A DNA stretch of 60,856 nt from NCBI GenBank assembly GCA_017552705.1, contig JAFZOY010000013.1, positions 1 to 60,856 on the forward strand. Reading direction: 5' to 3'. Position numbers and translations under genes: made by a program. The notes under the pieces were generated by a model. The model made no database searches. It was not told the DNA's origin and saw only the letters and a program-made list of their open reading frames with translations. Shown piece by piece: positions 14,946-24,405 of the stretch. This DNA is from Bacteroidales bacterium (GTDB lineage: Bacteria > Bacteroidota > Bacteroidia > Bacteroidales > UBA1715). Position 1 is the stretch's first letter; every line of letters starts with the position of its first letter.

Positions 14946-15964
14946 ATCGTTTTGTTCCTGATTAAAATTCTTTTGAATTGTTCTTTGCCATTTATAATAG
15001 GCTTAAATATATCGTATTTGCTGTCAGAACCGTGATTTGCTTCTCCTATTATCTCAAATTGTTCAGAATTATATCGGTTTATAATCGTAATAGGCACTCC
15101 CATAATTCCCTGATAATCAAACGGGATCTCAGTAATATTGCGTATATGTATAGCATCATAGTTGTCGTATTTAACATGAATCTCTGGATTAAAACTTTTT
15201 ATTAACTTCAATGTTTCATGTCGCCTTTCATTGTCAAGATTTGTAAGCCACATAGCATTACCAAGACTACGCCACTTTTGTCCTGTTTCATCAACCCAAT
15301 ATCTTGTAGAACGAGGTTCTGAATCAGAAGGGACACGGAATTTCATTTCTCCAAACTGATACCCCGTCCAAATTTCTCCATTTTGTATCAAAGGGAATAT
15401 GTCTTTGTACGTCAATGCATTTTGATTTCCAATAATAAGGAAATTCTTTTGATATTTTCTTATTTCTAATACAAAATCATTAAACAATGAAAACGGCGGA
15501 TTTGTAACAACAATGTCACATATTTTTAAATTCTCAACACACTCTTTGCTTTTAAAATCACCATCACCCTCTAATTCTCGTACAACTCCAGATGTCTGCA
15601 AATAATTTTCAACAAATTCATCAGAGATATTCAACTCTCCATTTTTTATTTCGGTAATGTCAAGGATTTTTCCGTGTTTGCGGTTTGAACATTCATAGAT
15701 AGACGTAAACAAATCTATCTGAATTGTATCAGATGGTTCGTATGAAGTACAAATTAACCGCTTTAAGCCTAATTTATTGAAATTTTTCAAAAAAAATTTA
15801 CAAAAGTTTGACTTAAAAGGATTATCACAATTACAAAGGACTATTTTTCCATTGAATTGTTCTCTATAATGAGAAACCTCATCTTCAATTGTTTCATACG
15901 TTGTATAAAACTCATCGAATCGTTTTTTTTTTGCTTTATGCAGATTGGTGTTTTTATTTGCCAT
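14942..15964 (-). CDS. Adenine-specific DNA methyltransferase, EcoRI-methylase family
   Basis: 340 residues, similar to the EcoRI modification methylase family (N6-adenine). Visible signs are the start KKKRFDEFYTTYETIEDEV, the SAM-region NCDNPFKSNFCKFF, the catalytic TNPPFSLF (motif IV NPPF), and QFGEMKFRVP and STRYWVDETGQKWRSLGN. First gene of a four-gene operon with its own TAACTTTG promoter. Having both an N6-adenine and a C5-cytosine methylase implies either a recognition site needing a different base methylated on each strand, or two merged systems. Confidence 0.88.
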   Translation of the reverse strand: MANKNTNLHKAKKKRFDEFYTTYETIEDEVSHYREQFNGKIVLCNCDNPFKSNFCKFFLKNFNKLGLKRLICTSYEPSDTIQIDLFTSIYECSNRKHGKILDITEIKNGELNISDEFVENYLQTSGVVRELEGDGDFKSKECVENLKICDIVVTNPPFSLFNDFVLEIRKYQKNFLIIGNQNALTYKDIFPLIQNGEIWTGYQFGEMKFRVPSDSEPRSTRYWVDETGQKWRSLGNAMWLTNLDNERRHETLKLIKSFNPEIHVKYDNYDAIHIRNITEIPFDYQGIMGVPITIINRYNSEQFEIIGEANHGSDSKYDIFKPIINGKEQFKRILIRNKTI

Positions 15965-15990
15965 ATTTATTAGTGCTACTTAATTCAGCA

Positions 15991-16019
15991 CAAAGTTAGC
16001 ATTTTCTAATATTTTCCAA
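15991..16019 (-). promoter_or_regulatory. Promoter of the R-M operon
   Basis: On the minus strand TTG (plus 16017-16019), 18 nt, TAACTTTG (plus 15991-15998). The predicted transcript starts ~20 nt before the first methyltransferase. The stretch 15965-16290 holds this promoter and the one at 16211 but no gene, and no controller (C) protein gene is seen. Confidence 0.7.
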
Positions 16020-16210
16020 AAATTTATTTAAGCAATTTTACTGTTACTTCATCACACCATCAAACAAAAGAGTTTGTAACTCAATTCCCTATGTCCCCTA
16101 ATGTTCATATGTAGAGTGGAACCATCATAGAACATTGAAAGACCATAATTTTACAAGTCCAACAACCTTATTTTATGAATCATTTTAAAACAAATTCATA
16201 GCTTTTTTCG

Positions 16211-16218
16211 TACATTTG
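16211..16218 (+). promoter_or_regulatory. -7 box before the 66-residue ORF
   Basis: TACATTTG matches TAnnTTTG; no clear TTG at the -33 distance. Confidence 0.4.
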
Positions 16219-16290
16219 CAATGTGAAAACATTCTCTGCCAATATGAAATATATTTTGAATTTGGTAAGAATGTGAAAAATAAAAATACC

Positions 16291-16491
16291 ATGACCGAAA
16301 AAAATTTAAATTTTGACGAATACATAAAAAGTCTTGACGGAGAGTATAGTAAGGAGGAATTGGACGAGATGAGGGAAATATACCACGAAGAAGTACGTAA
16401 AGGCAACGTAGAATGGCGTGAGTATGTGACCTACAAAAGGCTTGATGTCCACCCAAATCCAGAAGAAGCGAAAATGGGAAGACAATTTTAA
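16291..16491 (+). CDS. Small acidic protein of unknown function
   Basis: 66 residues from the ATG at 16291 (MTEKNLNFDEYIKSLDG). An earlier in-frame codon at 16216 lies inside the promoter box and is not credible. The sequence is Glu/Asp/Lys rich and predicted helical, with no Cys, signal peptide or membrane segment. I do not recognise it. It lies between the R-M operon and purF and may belong to the acquired island. Confidence 0.5.
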   Translation: MTEKNLNFDEYIKSLDGEYSKEELDEMREIYHEEVRKGNVEWREYVTYKRLDVHPNPEEAKMGRQF

Positions 16492-16641
16492 ATTAACAAC
16501 TAAACCTATTTCAACGAAAGCAAGTTAGATATTCTTCTTTTTGCAAATAACACCTTTTAATTTAAAACCATTTTTGCGAAATCAATTAAAAACTAAAAGA
16601 AATTACGTGTTTTTCGTATAAAAATATAATTGAATAATGTA

Positions 16642-16649
16642 TATTTTTG
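16642..16649 (+). promoter_or_regulatory. purF -7 box
   Basis: TATTTTTG, 22 nt before the purF ATG; the -33 region (TTTCG around 16612) is weak. Confidence 0.45.
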
Positions 16650-16670
16650 TATCGTCAAAATGTAGGACGA

Positions 16671-18566
16671 ATGGAACCGATAAAACACGAATGTGGTATA
16701 GCAGTGGTACGGCTTCGAAAGCCTTTGGAATACTATCATCGGAAGTACGGAACGTGGATGTACGGTCTGAATAAACTCTATCTTCTGATGGAAAAACAAC
16801 ACAATCGCGGGCAGGAAGGTGCCGGCGTGGCGTGCGTAAAACAGAACATGAATCCAGGCGAGGAGTTTATGTTTCGTGAACGTGCCGAAGGAACCAATGC
16901 CATTACCGAGGTGTTTGCACAAATCCATGCTAACTACGAGAAACTTACCGACTTGCAATTGAACGACCCGCTGTTTGCGGCAAAATCGTTGCCTTTTGCT
17001 GGAAATTCCTACATAGGTCATCTGCGCTACAGCACCACAGGACGGTCGGGCATCTCATACGTCCATCCGTTTATGCGTCGAAGCAACTGGAAATCGAAAA
17101 ATTTGGCGGTGTGCGGAAACTTCAATTTCACCAATGTTGACGAGGTGTTTGAAATGATGTACCAATCGGGGCAACATCCTCGCCGCTACGCCGACACATT
17201 CATCTTGCTCGAACAACTCGGTCACCGACTTGATAGAGAGGTGGAACGGGTATATCAGTCCATTAACAAGAAAAATAAGAACGGACTGGAAATCAATGAA
17301 GAAATAGAAACAAATATAAAAATTGATAACGTATTAAAGTCAACTGTAAAACATTGGGACGGCGGTTTCGTCATCTGCGGACTTACGGGCAGCGGCGAAA
17401 CGTTTGTAGTTCGTGACCCATGGGGAATCCGGCCTGCATATTATTATGTTGACGACGAAATCGTGGTAGTCGCTTCGGAACGACCTGTCATCCAGACGGT
17501 TATGAACGTGGAATCAAGTTCCGTACACGAGGTGAATCCGGGCGAGGCCATCATTGTAAAGCAGGATGCGTCAATTGAGACTTCGCAGATTGTCCGTCCG
17601 AAGAAAAAACAGGCGTGCTCGTTCGAACGGATTTATTTCTCGCGTGGTAGCGATTCCGACATTTACAAGGAACGCAAGAAATTGGGCGAAAACCTTGTCC
17701 CTGCCGTTCTCAAAGCCGTAGATAACGATATTGACAATACCGTGTTCTCGTTCATTCCCAATACCGCTGAAGTCGCATTCTACGGTATGTTGGAAGGATT
17801 TGAAAAGTATTTGAACACGCTCAAAGAACAGGAAATCATCCGCAAAGGCAACAAAATTTCGTCGGAGGAACTGCATCGCATTCTTTCCCGTCGCATTCGG
17901 TTTGAGAAAGTGGCGATAAAAGACATAAAACTGCGCACGTTCATCTCGGAAAGCAACACGCGCAACGATTTGGCAACGCACGTGTACGACGTGACATACG
18001 GCAGTCTTGTGCCCTACAAGGACAATCTTGTGGTGATTGACGACAGCATTGTTCGCGGAACAACGCTCAAACAGAGCATTATCCGTATGCTTGACCGTCT
18101 GCACCCGAAAAAGATTGTGATTGTGTCGTCGTCGCCGCAAATCCGCTACCCCGACTGCTACGGCATCGATATGTCGCGCATGGGCGAATTTATTGCGTTC
18201 AAGGCAGCAATTGCACTGCTTCAGGAGAAAAATATGCAGTCTGTCATTCAGGAAACCTACGAAAAGGCGAAAAAACAGCAGAATTTGCCGAAGGAACAAA
18301 TTGTGAATTATGTGAAAGACATTTACAAACCGTTCACCGACGAGCAAATTTCCGACAAGATAGCCGAATTACTCACGCCAAGTTACGTGACGACGAAAAT
18401 CAGCATCGTTTATCAGAAGACCAACGGGCTTCACGATGCGTGCAAGGGCTATTCGGGCGACTGGTATTTTACGGGAAATTATCCCACGCCGGGCGGAAAC
18501 AAATTAGTAAACAACGCGTTCATAAATTTCGTTGAAGGAAACGATGATTTACGCGCATTAAAGTAA
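16671..18566 (+). CDS. purF: Amidophosphoribosyltransferase, long Bacteroidetes form
   Basis: First step of purine synthesis: PRPP plus glutamine to phosphoribosylamine. The start gives MEPIKHE followed by Cys, the usual short propeptide before the Ntn-glutaminase nucleophile. Residues ~8-290 are the class II glutamine amidotransferase (KQHNRGQEGAG, GHLRYSTTG, NFNFTN), and ~290-520 the phosphoribosyltransferase with the PRPP loop VVIDDSIVRGTT. At 631 residues it is about 150 longer than typical PurF; the extra sequence matches the extended form found next to carA/carB in Bacteroides. No CxxC iron-sulfur motif was noticed. First gene of purF-carA-carB, linking purine and carbamoyl-phosphate supply. 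Confidence 0.9.
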   Translation: MEPIKHECGIAVVRLRKPLEYYHRKYGTWMYGLNKLYLLMEKQHNRGQEGAGVACVKQNMNPGEEFMFRERAEGTNAITEVFAQIHANYEKLTDLQLNDPLFAAKSLPFAGNSYIGHLRYSTTGRSGISYVHPFMRRSNWKSKNLAVCGNFNFTNVDEVFEMMYQSGQHPRRYADTFILLEQLGHRLDREVERVYQSINKKNKNGLEINEEIETNIKIDNVLKSTVKHWDGGFVICGLTGSGETFVVRDPWGIRPAYYYVDDEIVVVASERPVIQTVMNVESSSVHEVNPGEAIIVKQDASIETSQIVRPKKKQACSFERIYFSRGSDSDIYKERKKLGENLVPAVLKAVDNDIDNTVFSFIPNTAEVAFYGMLEGFEKYLNTLKEQEIIRKGNKISSEELHRILSRRIRFEKVAIKDIKLRTFISESNTRNDLATHVYDVTYGSLVPYKDNLVVIDDSIVRGTTLKQSIIRMLDRLHPKKIVIVSSSPQIRYPDCYGIDMSRMGEFIAFKAAIALLQEKNMQSVIQETYEKAKKQQNLPKEQIVNYVKDIYKPFTDEQISDKIAELLTPSYVTTKISIVYQKTNGLHDACKGYSGDWYFTGNYPTPGGNKLVNNAFINFVEGNDDLRALK

Positions 18567-18579
18567 CTTTGCGTTCAAA

Positions 18580-18612
18580 ACGAGCTCGTCATTTCGAGCG
18601 AAGCGAGAAAAC
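18580..18612. repeat. REP-like intergenic palindrome
   Basis: It contains cgagctcg followed by gtcatttcgagcgaagcgag, with imperfect dyad symmetry around GAA. Short GTCATTTCGA...GAGAAA elements of this kind are common in Bacteroidetes intergenic DNA (family recollection). It lies between purF and carA. Confidence 0.45.
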
Positions 18613-18643
18613 TATTGAATAAAGAAGAATTAAAAATAAAGAT

Positions 18644-19726
18644 ATGTCATTACAAGCGAAGATAGTATTGGAAAACGGAATGGAGTTCGTTGGAAAATCG
18701 TTCGGTTTCCCGAAATCGACTGCTGGCGAAGTGGTGTTTAATACGGCAATGACGGGGTATCCCGAAAGTTTGACCGACCCGTCATACAAAGGTCAGATTT
18801 TGGTTTCAACCTACCCTTTGATTGGAAACTACGGTGTTCCGAATCATTTGAGTGAAAATGGTTTGCCCACGACGTTCGAAAGCGACGGCATTCAGATTGC
18901 CGCCTTGGTCGTTTCCGATTATTCGTTTGAACATAGCCACTGGAACGCCGAGAAAAGTTTGGCTCAATGGCTTGAGGAAAATCAAATTCCTGGCATTTAC
19001 GGAATCGACACGCGTGAGTTGACAAAAGTTTTGCGCGAATCGGGCTGTATGTTGGGAAAAATTGTAATCAATGACGAAGATGTGGCGTGGTACGATCCAA
19101 ATAAGGACAATCTTGTTGACCAAGTGAGCATAAAGGAAAAACAAGTGTACGGCACAGGGAAAAATAAGATTATGCTTGTTGACTGCGGCGTGAAAGCCAA
19201 CATTATCCGTAGTTTGCTCAAATACGACACGACGGTAATTCGCGTGCCGTGGAACTACGATTTCACTCACGACGAATACGATGGTTTGTTTATATCGAAC
19301 GGTCCCGGCGACCCGTCGCTGTGCGAGGAAACCATTGCTCACATAAAGACTGCAATAAACGGTGACAAACCGATTTTCGGCATTTGTCTGGGAAGCCAGT
19401 TGCTCGGAATTGCTTCGGGAGCGACGACATATAAATTGAAATACGGACACCGAAGCCACAACCAACCCGTACAGGAATTTTGCACAAACAAGTGTTACAT
19501 AACCTCGCAAAATCATGGTTTTGCCGTTGACCATTCAAAGCTGACAAACGACTGGGAACCATATTTTCTGAATTTGAACGACGGCACTTGCGAAGGAATC
19601 AGACATAAGTCAAAACCTATATTCGCAACGCAGTTCCACCCCGAAGCAAACGGCGGTCCGACTGACACCCGCTTCCTATTTGAGAAATTCATCGCTGTAG
19701 TCGAACAACATAAACACAACAAATAA
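18644..19726 (+). CDS. carA: Carbamoyl-phosphate synthase small (glutaminase) subunit
   Basis: 360 residues. The N-terminal CPSase small-chain domain has GEVVFNTAMTGYPESLTDPSY and GIYGIDTRELTK. The C-terminal class I glutamine amidotransferase has SNGPGDPS, the nucleophile in FGICLGSQLLG, and the catalytic His in ATQFHPEANGG. It hydrolyses glutamine and channels ammonia to CarB for arginine and pyrimidine synthesis. It is separated from carB by only 8 nt, so the two are co-translated. Confidence 0.95.
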   Translation: MSLQAKIVLENGMEFVGKSFGFPKSTAGEVVFNTAMTGYPESLTDPSYKGQILVSTYPLIGNYGVPNHLSENGLPTTFESDGIQIAALVVSDYSFEHSHWNAEKSLAQWLEENQIPGIYGIDTRELTKVLRESGCMLGKIVINDEDVAWYDPNKDNLVDQVSIKEKQVYGTGKNKIMLVDCGVKANIIRSLLKYDTTVIRVPWNYDFTHDEYDGLFISNGPGDPSLCEETIAHIKTAINGDKPIFGICLGSQLLGIASGATTYKLKYGHRSHNQPVQEFCTNKCYITSQNHGFAVDHSKLTNDWEPYFLNLNDGTCEGIRHKSKPIFATQFHPEANGGPTDTRFLFEKFIAVVEQHKHNK

Positions 19727-19734
19727 TCCACATT

Positions 19735-22700
19735 ATGAAAAACGATATACAAAAAGTTATAGTTTTAGGTTCTGGAGCGTTAAAAATCGGTGAAGCCGGC
19801 GAGTTCGACTATTCTGGCTCGCAAGCCTTGAAAGCATTGCGTGAGGAAGGAATCGAGACCATTCTTATCAATCCGAATATCGCCACCGTACAAACGTCGG
19901 AAGGCATTGCCGACAAAATTTATTTCTTGCCCGTAACGCCAGAATTTGTGGAACGTGTCATTCAAAAGGAACGTCCGCAGGGTATTTTGCTGGCTTTTGG
20001 CGGACAAACCGCATTGAACTGTGGAACAGCGTTGTACGACAATGGTGTGTTTGAAAAATACGGCGTACAAGTTTTGGGTACTCCCGTTCAAGCCATTAAA
20101 AACACCGAAGACCGAGATTTGTTCATTCAGAAATTGAACGATATCAATGTTAAAACTGCTCGAAGCGAAGCAGTGGAATCGGTTGAAGAGGCAGTGAAAG
20201 CCGTTGAAAAACTCGGATTTCCCGTGATTGTTCGTGCCGCATACGCATTGGGCGGACTTGGAAGTGGTTTCTGTTCCAATGTAGATGAATTGAAAAAGTT
20301 ATGTGAAACGGCTTTTGCATATTCTTCGCAAGTACTTGTGGAAGAATCACTTAAAGGATGGAAGGAAGTTGAATACGAAGTTGTCCGCGACTGTTACGAC
20401 AACTGTATTACGGTTTGTAATATGGAAAACTTCGACCCGCTGGGAATCCACACAGGCGAAAGTATTGTGGTTGCTCCGTCGCAGACGCTTTCCAATACGG
20501 AATACCACAAATTGCGTGAACTTGCAATCAAGATTGTTCGTCATATAGGAATTGTGGGCGAATGTAACGTGCAGTACGCCCTTGACCCTAATTCCGAAGA
20601 TTATCGTGTGATTGAGGTGAATGCCCGTTTGAGCCGTTCTTCGGCATTGGCATCGAAAGCAACGGGTTATCCGCTTGCGTTCGTGGCAGCAAAACTCGGA
20701 TTAGGCTATGGTCTTTTCGAACTTAAAAACTCTGTAACAAAAACAACGAGCGCGTTTTTCGAACCTGCTCTTGATTATATTGTGTGCAAAATCCCTCGCT
20801 GGGATTTGGGAAAATTCGCCGGCGTGTCGAAGGAAATCGGTTCGTCGATGAAATCGGTGGGCGAAATTATGGCGATTGGCCGCACGTTCGAGGAGGTTAT
20901 TCAGAAAGGTTTGCGTATGATTGGTCAAGGAATGCATGGTTTTGTGGCAAACCACGACATTGCATTCGACGACCTTGACCACGAACTGCAAAAACCGACG
21001 GACATGCGTATTTTTGCCATCAACATCGCGTTGACAAAAGGCTATTCGGTTGACAAAATCCACGAACTGACCAAGATTGACAAATGGTTCCTCGAAAAGT
21101 TGAAGAACATTGCTGCCATTCAAACAAAACTATCACAATACGATACGTTGCAAAACGTTCCCGTTGACTTGCTTCGTGAGGCGAAAATCCGTGGTTTCTC
21201 CGATTTCCAGATTGCCCGTCTTGTCCTCAACTCAAGCGACAACGCTATGGAAGACAATATCGACGCTGTGCGTAAATTCCGTAAATCGCACGGAATTGTC
21301 CCTGTAGTAAAGCAAATCGACACGCTTGCCGCAGAATATCCTGCACAAACGAATTATCTATATCTTACCTATTCGGGTGAAACTCACGACATTGCATTCC
21401 AAGGTGACAAGAAATCGGTGATAGTGCTTGGCTCGGGTGCTTACCGCATCGGTTCGTCGGTTGAATTCGACTGGTGCGGCATCAATGCCTTGAATACCAT
21501 CAAGAAAGAGGGCTATCGCTCTGTAATGATAAACTATAACCCCGAAACGGTCTCAACCGACTACGATTCGTGCGACCGCCTGTATTTCGACGAACTTACG
21601 CTTGAACGCGTGCTCGACATCTGCGATTTGGAAGCGCCACATGGATTGGTCATCTCTACTGGCGGTCAAATTCCAAATAACTTGGCTATGCGTTTGTATC
21701 ACCAGAATGTACCGATTTTGGGAACATCGCCTGTCAATATTGACCGTGCCGAAGACCGTCATAAATTCTCCGAAATGTGCGACGAACTTGGCATAGACCA
21801 ACCTCGCTGGCGAGAATTGACAAGCATGGACGATATTTTTGAATTTGTTGACGAGGTAGGCTTCCCTGTTTTGATTCGTCCGTCTTACGTGCTTTCGGGC
21901 GCAGCAATGAACGTGGTTTCGAACAAGGAGGAAATGGAACATTTTCTCACGTTGGCGACGAAAGTGTCGAAACAACATCCTGTTGTTGTAACGCAATTTA
22001 TTGAGCAAGCGAAAGAAATTGAGATTGATGCTGTTGCACAAAATGGCGAGGTGTTGAGTTACGCAATTTCCGAACACGTGGAATTTGCCGGCGTACACTC
22101 TGGCGATGCCACAATGACGTTCCCGCCACAAAAATTGTATTTGGAAACGGTTCGTCGTATTAAGAAAATCAGCCGTGCCATAGCCAAGAGTCTGGAGATT
22201 TCGGGTCCGTTCAACATTCAATTTTTGGCGAAGGACAACGATATTAAGGTTATAGAATGTAACCTTCGTGCTTCCCGAAGTTTTCCGTTTGTGTCTAAAG
22301 TATTGAAGACCAATTTTATAGAACAAGCCACTCAAGTTATGCTCGGCGGCAAAGTCACCAAGTTCGACAAATCGCTCTTCGACCTTGACTACGTTGGTAT
22401 CAAGGCGCCACAGTTCAGTTTTGCCCGTTTGGCTAAGGCTGACCCTGTTTTGGGCGTTGATATGTCGTCAACGGGTGAAGTTGGTTGTATTGGCGACAAT
22501 TTCTATGAGGCTATTCTAAAATCAATGCTTTCGGTTGGTTACACCATTCCGAAACAGAACATATTCCTAAGTACGGGACCTACCAAGAGTAAATTGGAAC
22601 TGCTGGAGCCATGCCGTCTGCTTGTGAAAAAAGGATATTCGTTGTACGGAACGAAAGGTACTGTGGAATTTTTGCGTGAACATGGTGTGGAAGCGACCAC

Positions 22701-22953
22701 AATGCACTGGCCAGACGAGAATTTGCAACCGAATGTGATGGATTTCATCAGACAAAAACATTTCGATTTGGTTATCAATGTTCCGAAAAACCACAGCAAA
22801 TCAGAGTTGGACAACGATTATTCCATTCGCCGTGGCGCTATCGACTACAACATTCCGTTGTTGACGAATGCCCGCCTCGCAAATGCCTTTATCACAGCAT
22901 TCTGCAACCTTTCGATGGACGAATTGGAAATCAAGAGCTGGAACGAGTACTAA
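19735..22953 (+). CDS. carB: Carbamoyl-phosphate synthase large subunit
   Basis: 1072 residues with the normal duplicated ATP-grasp layout. The first half starts VIVLGSGALKIGEAGEFDYSGSQA; the second half restarts at VIVLGSGAYRIGSSVEFDWCG (residue ~560). The C-terminal allosteric MGS-like region begins near NIFLSTGPTKSKLELL. Each half shows EVNARLSRSSALASKATGYP-type or ECNLRASRSFPFVSK-type ATP-site segments. It makes carbamoyl phosphate from ammonia, bicarbonate and two ATP. It is convergent with ribF, leaving one base between stop codons. Confidence 0.97.
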   Translation: MKNDIQKVIVLGSGALKIGEAGEFDYSGSQALKALREEGIETILINPNIATVQTSEGIADKIYFLPVTPEFVERVIQKERPQGILLAFGGQTALNCGTALYDNGVFEKYGVQVLGTPVQAIKNTEDRDLFIQKLNDINVKTARSEAVESVEEAVKAVEKLGFPVIVRAAYALGGLGSGFCSNVDELKKLCETAFAYSSQVLVEESLKGWKEVEYEVVRDCYDNCITVCNMENFDPLGIHTGESIVVAPSQTLSNTEYHKLRELAIKIVRHIGIVGECNVQYALDPNSEDYRVIEVNARLSRSSALASKATGYPLAFVAAKLGLGYGLFELKNSVTKTTSAFFEPALDYIVCKIPRWDLGKFAGVSKEIGSSMKSVGEIMAIGRTFEEVIQKGLRMIGQGMHGFVANHDIAFDDLDHELQKPTDMRIFAINIALTKGYSVDKIHELTKIDKWFLEKLKNIAAIQTKLSQYDTLQNVPVDLLREAKIRGFSDFQIARLVLNSSDNAMEDNIDAVRKFRKSHGIVPVVKQIDTLAAEYPAQTNYLYLTYSGETHDIAFQGDKKSVIVLGSGAYRIGSSVEFDWCGINALNTIKKEGYRSVMINYNPETVSTDYDSCDRLYFDELTLERVLDICDLEAPHGLVISTGGQIPNNLAMRLYHQNVPILGTSPVNIDRAEDRHKFSEMCDELGIDQPRWRELTSMDDIFEFVDEVGFPVLIRPSYVLSGAAMNVVSNKEEMEHFLTLATKVSKQHPVVVTQFIEQAKEIEIDAVAQNGEVLSYAISEHVEFAGVHSGDATMTFPPQKLYLETVRRIKKISRAIAKSLEISGPFNIQFLAKDNDIKVIECNLRASRSFPFVSKVLKTNFIEQATQVMLGGKVTKFDKSLFDLDYVGIKAPQFSFARLAKADPVLGVDMSSTGEVGCIGDNFYEAILKSMLSVGYTIPKQNIFLSTGPTKSKLELLEPCRLLVKKGYSLYGTKGTVEFLREHGVEATTMHWPDENLQPNVMDFIRQKHFDLVINVPKNHSKSELDNDYSIRRGAIDYNIPLLTNARLANAFITAFCNLSMDELEIKSWNEY

Positions 22954-22954
22954 T

Positions 22955-23872
22955 TTACAAACTCTGTCTTGCCATCTCCACATCGTGTGCGATGGCATGT
23001 TTCAACTCATCAAGATTGCCAAAACATTGTTCGTCGCGAAGACGTTTCACAAAACTCAATCGGACGTTTGATTGGTATATATCACCTTGAAAATCAATCA
23101 AGTGAACCTCAACAGACGATTCATCTGACGTCTGCACGGTTGGATTGTTTCCAATATTCACAACCGCGTTGTATCGTATTCCAGCCACTTCCGCATAGCC
23201 TGCATACACACCCGAAGCTGGGATTTCCTTGAAATCATCTACACGAAGATTTGCCGTAGGGAAACCAATTGTCCGTCCAATCTGATGCCCAGGAACAACA
23301 CTACCTTGAACAAAATAGTTGTACGACAAATATTGATTGGCGGTTTCCACATCACCAGCCATCAAACAATTTCTAACTTTTGTGGAACTAACAGTTTTTG
23401 ATTCAACGGAATACGCCTGAACTTGTTCAACTTCAAAGCCAAGTTTTTTTCCATAATCCTGCATCAGAGAAAAAGTTCCCAGCCCCTGTTTTCCATATTT
23501 ATGGTCGTATCCTATCACGATTTTCTTTGCACCAATTCCTTTATGCAAAATATTTATAATGTACTCATCAGGAGAGAGTTGCGCAAATTCCGACGAAAAA
23601 GGAAGAATCAAACAAACATCCAAACCTGCATCAGCAAGTAGTTCCATTTTCTCGTCAATCATTGTCAACAATCTGAAATTTTCGGTTTTACCGAAATACA
23701 CCCGAGGATGAGGCCAAAACGTAAGCAAAACGGTCTCTCCACCAAGTTGTTGCTTGGATTGTTCCATTTGGCGAAGAATCGCACGATGTCCGGCATGGAC
23801 ACCATCGAACATCCCGATTGTCACAATAGGATTCGTTGCCGAAAATTCTTGTATGGAATGATATATTCTCAT
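22955..23872 (-). CDS. ribF: Bifunctional riboflavin kinase / FAD synthetase
   Basis: 305 residues. The N-terminal FAD synthetase (nucleotidyltransferase) has TIGMFDGVHAGHRAIL, FWPHPRVYFG and IGYDHKYGKQG. The C-terminal flavokinase has QGSVVPGHQIGRTIGFPTANL, GVYAGYA and VNIGNNPTV. It converts riboflavin to FMN and FAD in the cytosol. It lies 18 nt downstream of vsr on the same strand, so they probably share a transcript. Confidence 0.95.
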   Translation of the reverse strand: MRIYHSIQEFSATNPIVTIGMFDGVHAGHRAILRQMEQSKQQLGGETVLLTFWPHPRVYFGKTENFRLLTMIDEKMELLADAGLDVCLILPFSSEFAQLSPDEYIINILHKGIGAKKIVIGYDHKYGKQGLGTFSLMQDYGKKLGFEVEQVQAYSVESKTVSSTKVRNCLMAGDVETANQYLSYNYFVQGSVVPGHQIGRTIGFPTANLRVDDFKEIPASGVYAGYAEVAGIRYNAVVNIGNNPTVQTSDESSVEVHLIDFQGDIYQSNVRLSFVKRLRDEQCFGNLDELKHAIAHDVEMARQSL

Positions 23873-23890
23873 TTCGGACGCAAAGATACA

Positions 23891-24388
23891 TTATTTCCCA
23901 TATTTCGGAGGCTCTTCGGCTGCAATACGAATAGTTTCTTCAGGCAACTGATACCGTTTATGTAAATTTTCGAGATTTGCCTTATTAAGCAGATACACAA
24001 CCTCTTGCAACGTTTGTTGGCGAACCGCTGGTTTCAACTGACATTCCCAAACTATCATTGTTTTCCAACCAAGCTGACGCAATTTCTCACGGACATCGCT
24101 ATCGCGCTCCTTGTTACGGGTGAGTTTCCGAGTCCAGAAATCAACATTTGTTTGAGGCAGACGCCCTTGCTGACAACTATGGCTATGCCAAAAACAACCA
24201 TGAATAAAAATTACAGTACGGAATTTCTTCAACACAATATCAGGGGAACCTGGCAATGTACGCACGTTCACCCGATACCGGAATCCATTTGCGTACAAGA
24301 ATCGTCGAACCAACAATTCAGGCTTAGTGTTTTTGCTCCGAATGCGGCTCATCGTGCGACTTCGTTGTTCCCTCGAAATGGTATCCAT
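23891..24388 (-). CDS. vsr: Very short patch repair (T:G mismatch) endonuclease
   Basis: 165 residues of the Vsr family, which nicks next to the T of T:G mismatches formed by deamination of 5-methylcytosine. SREQRSRTMSRIRSKNTKPE opens the protein. The catalytic Asp is in LPGSPDIVLKKF, and IFIHGCFWHSHSC gives the catalytic and zinc-binding His/Cys. KLTRNKERDSDV and WECQL follow. Length is normal. Vsr genes usually sit beside an m5C methylase, but here the only one visible is 9 kb away in the R-M island. Confidence 0.95.
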   Translation of the reverse strand: MDTISREQRSRTMSRIRSKNTKPELLVRRFLYANGFRYRVNVRTLPGSPDIVLKKFRTVIFIHGCFWHSHSCQQGRLPQTNVDFWTRKLTRNKERDSDVREKLRQLGWKTMIVWECQLKPAVRQQTLQEVVYLLNKANLENLHKRYQLPEETIRIAAEEPPKYGK

Positions 24389-24405
24389 CGCAAGTCACAA
24401 TGAAA

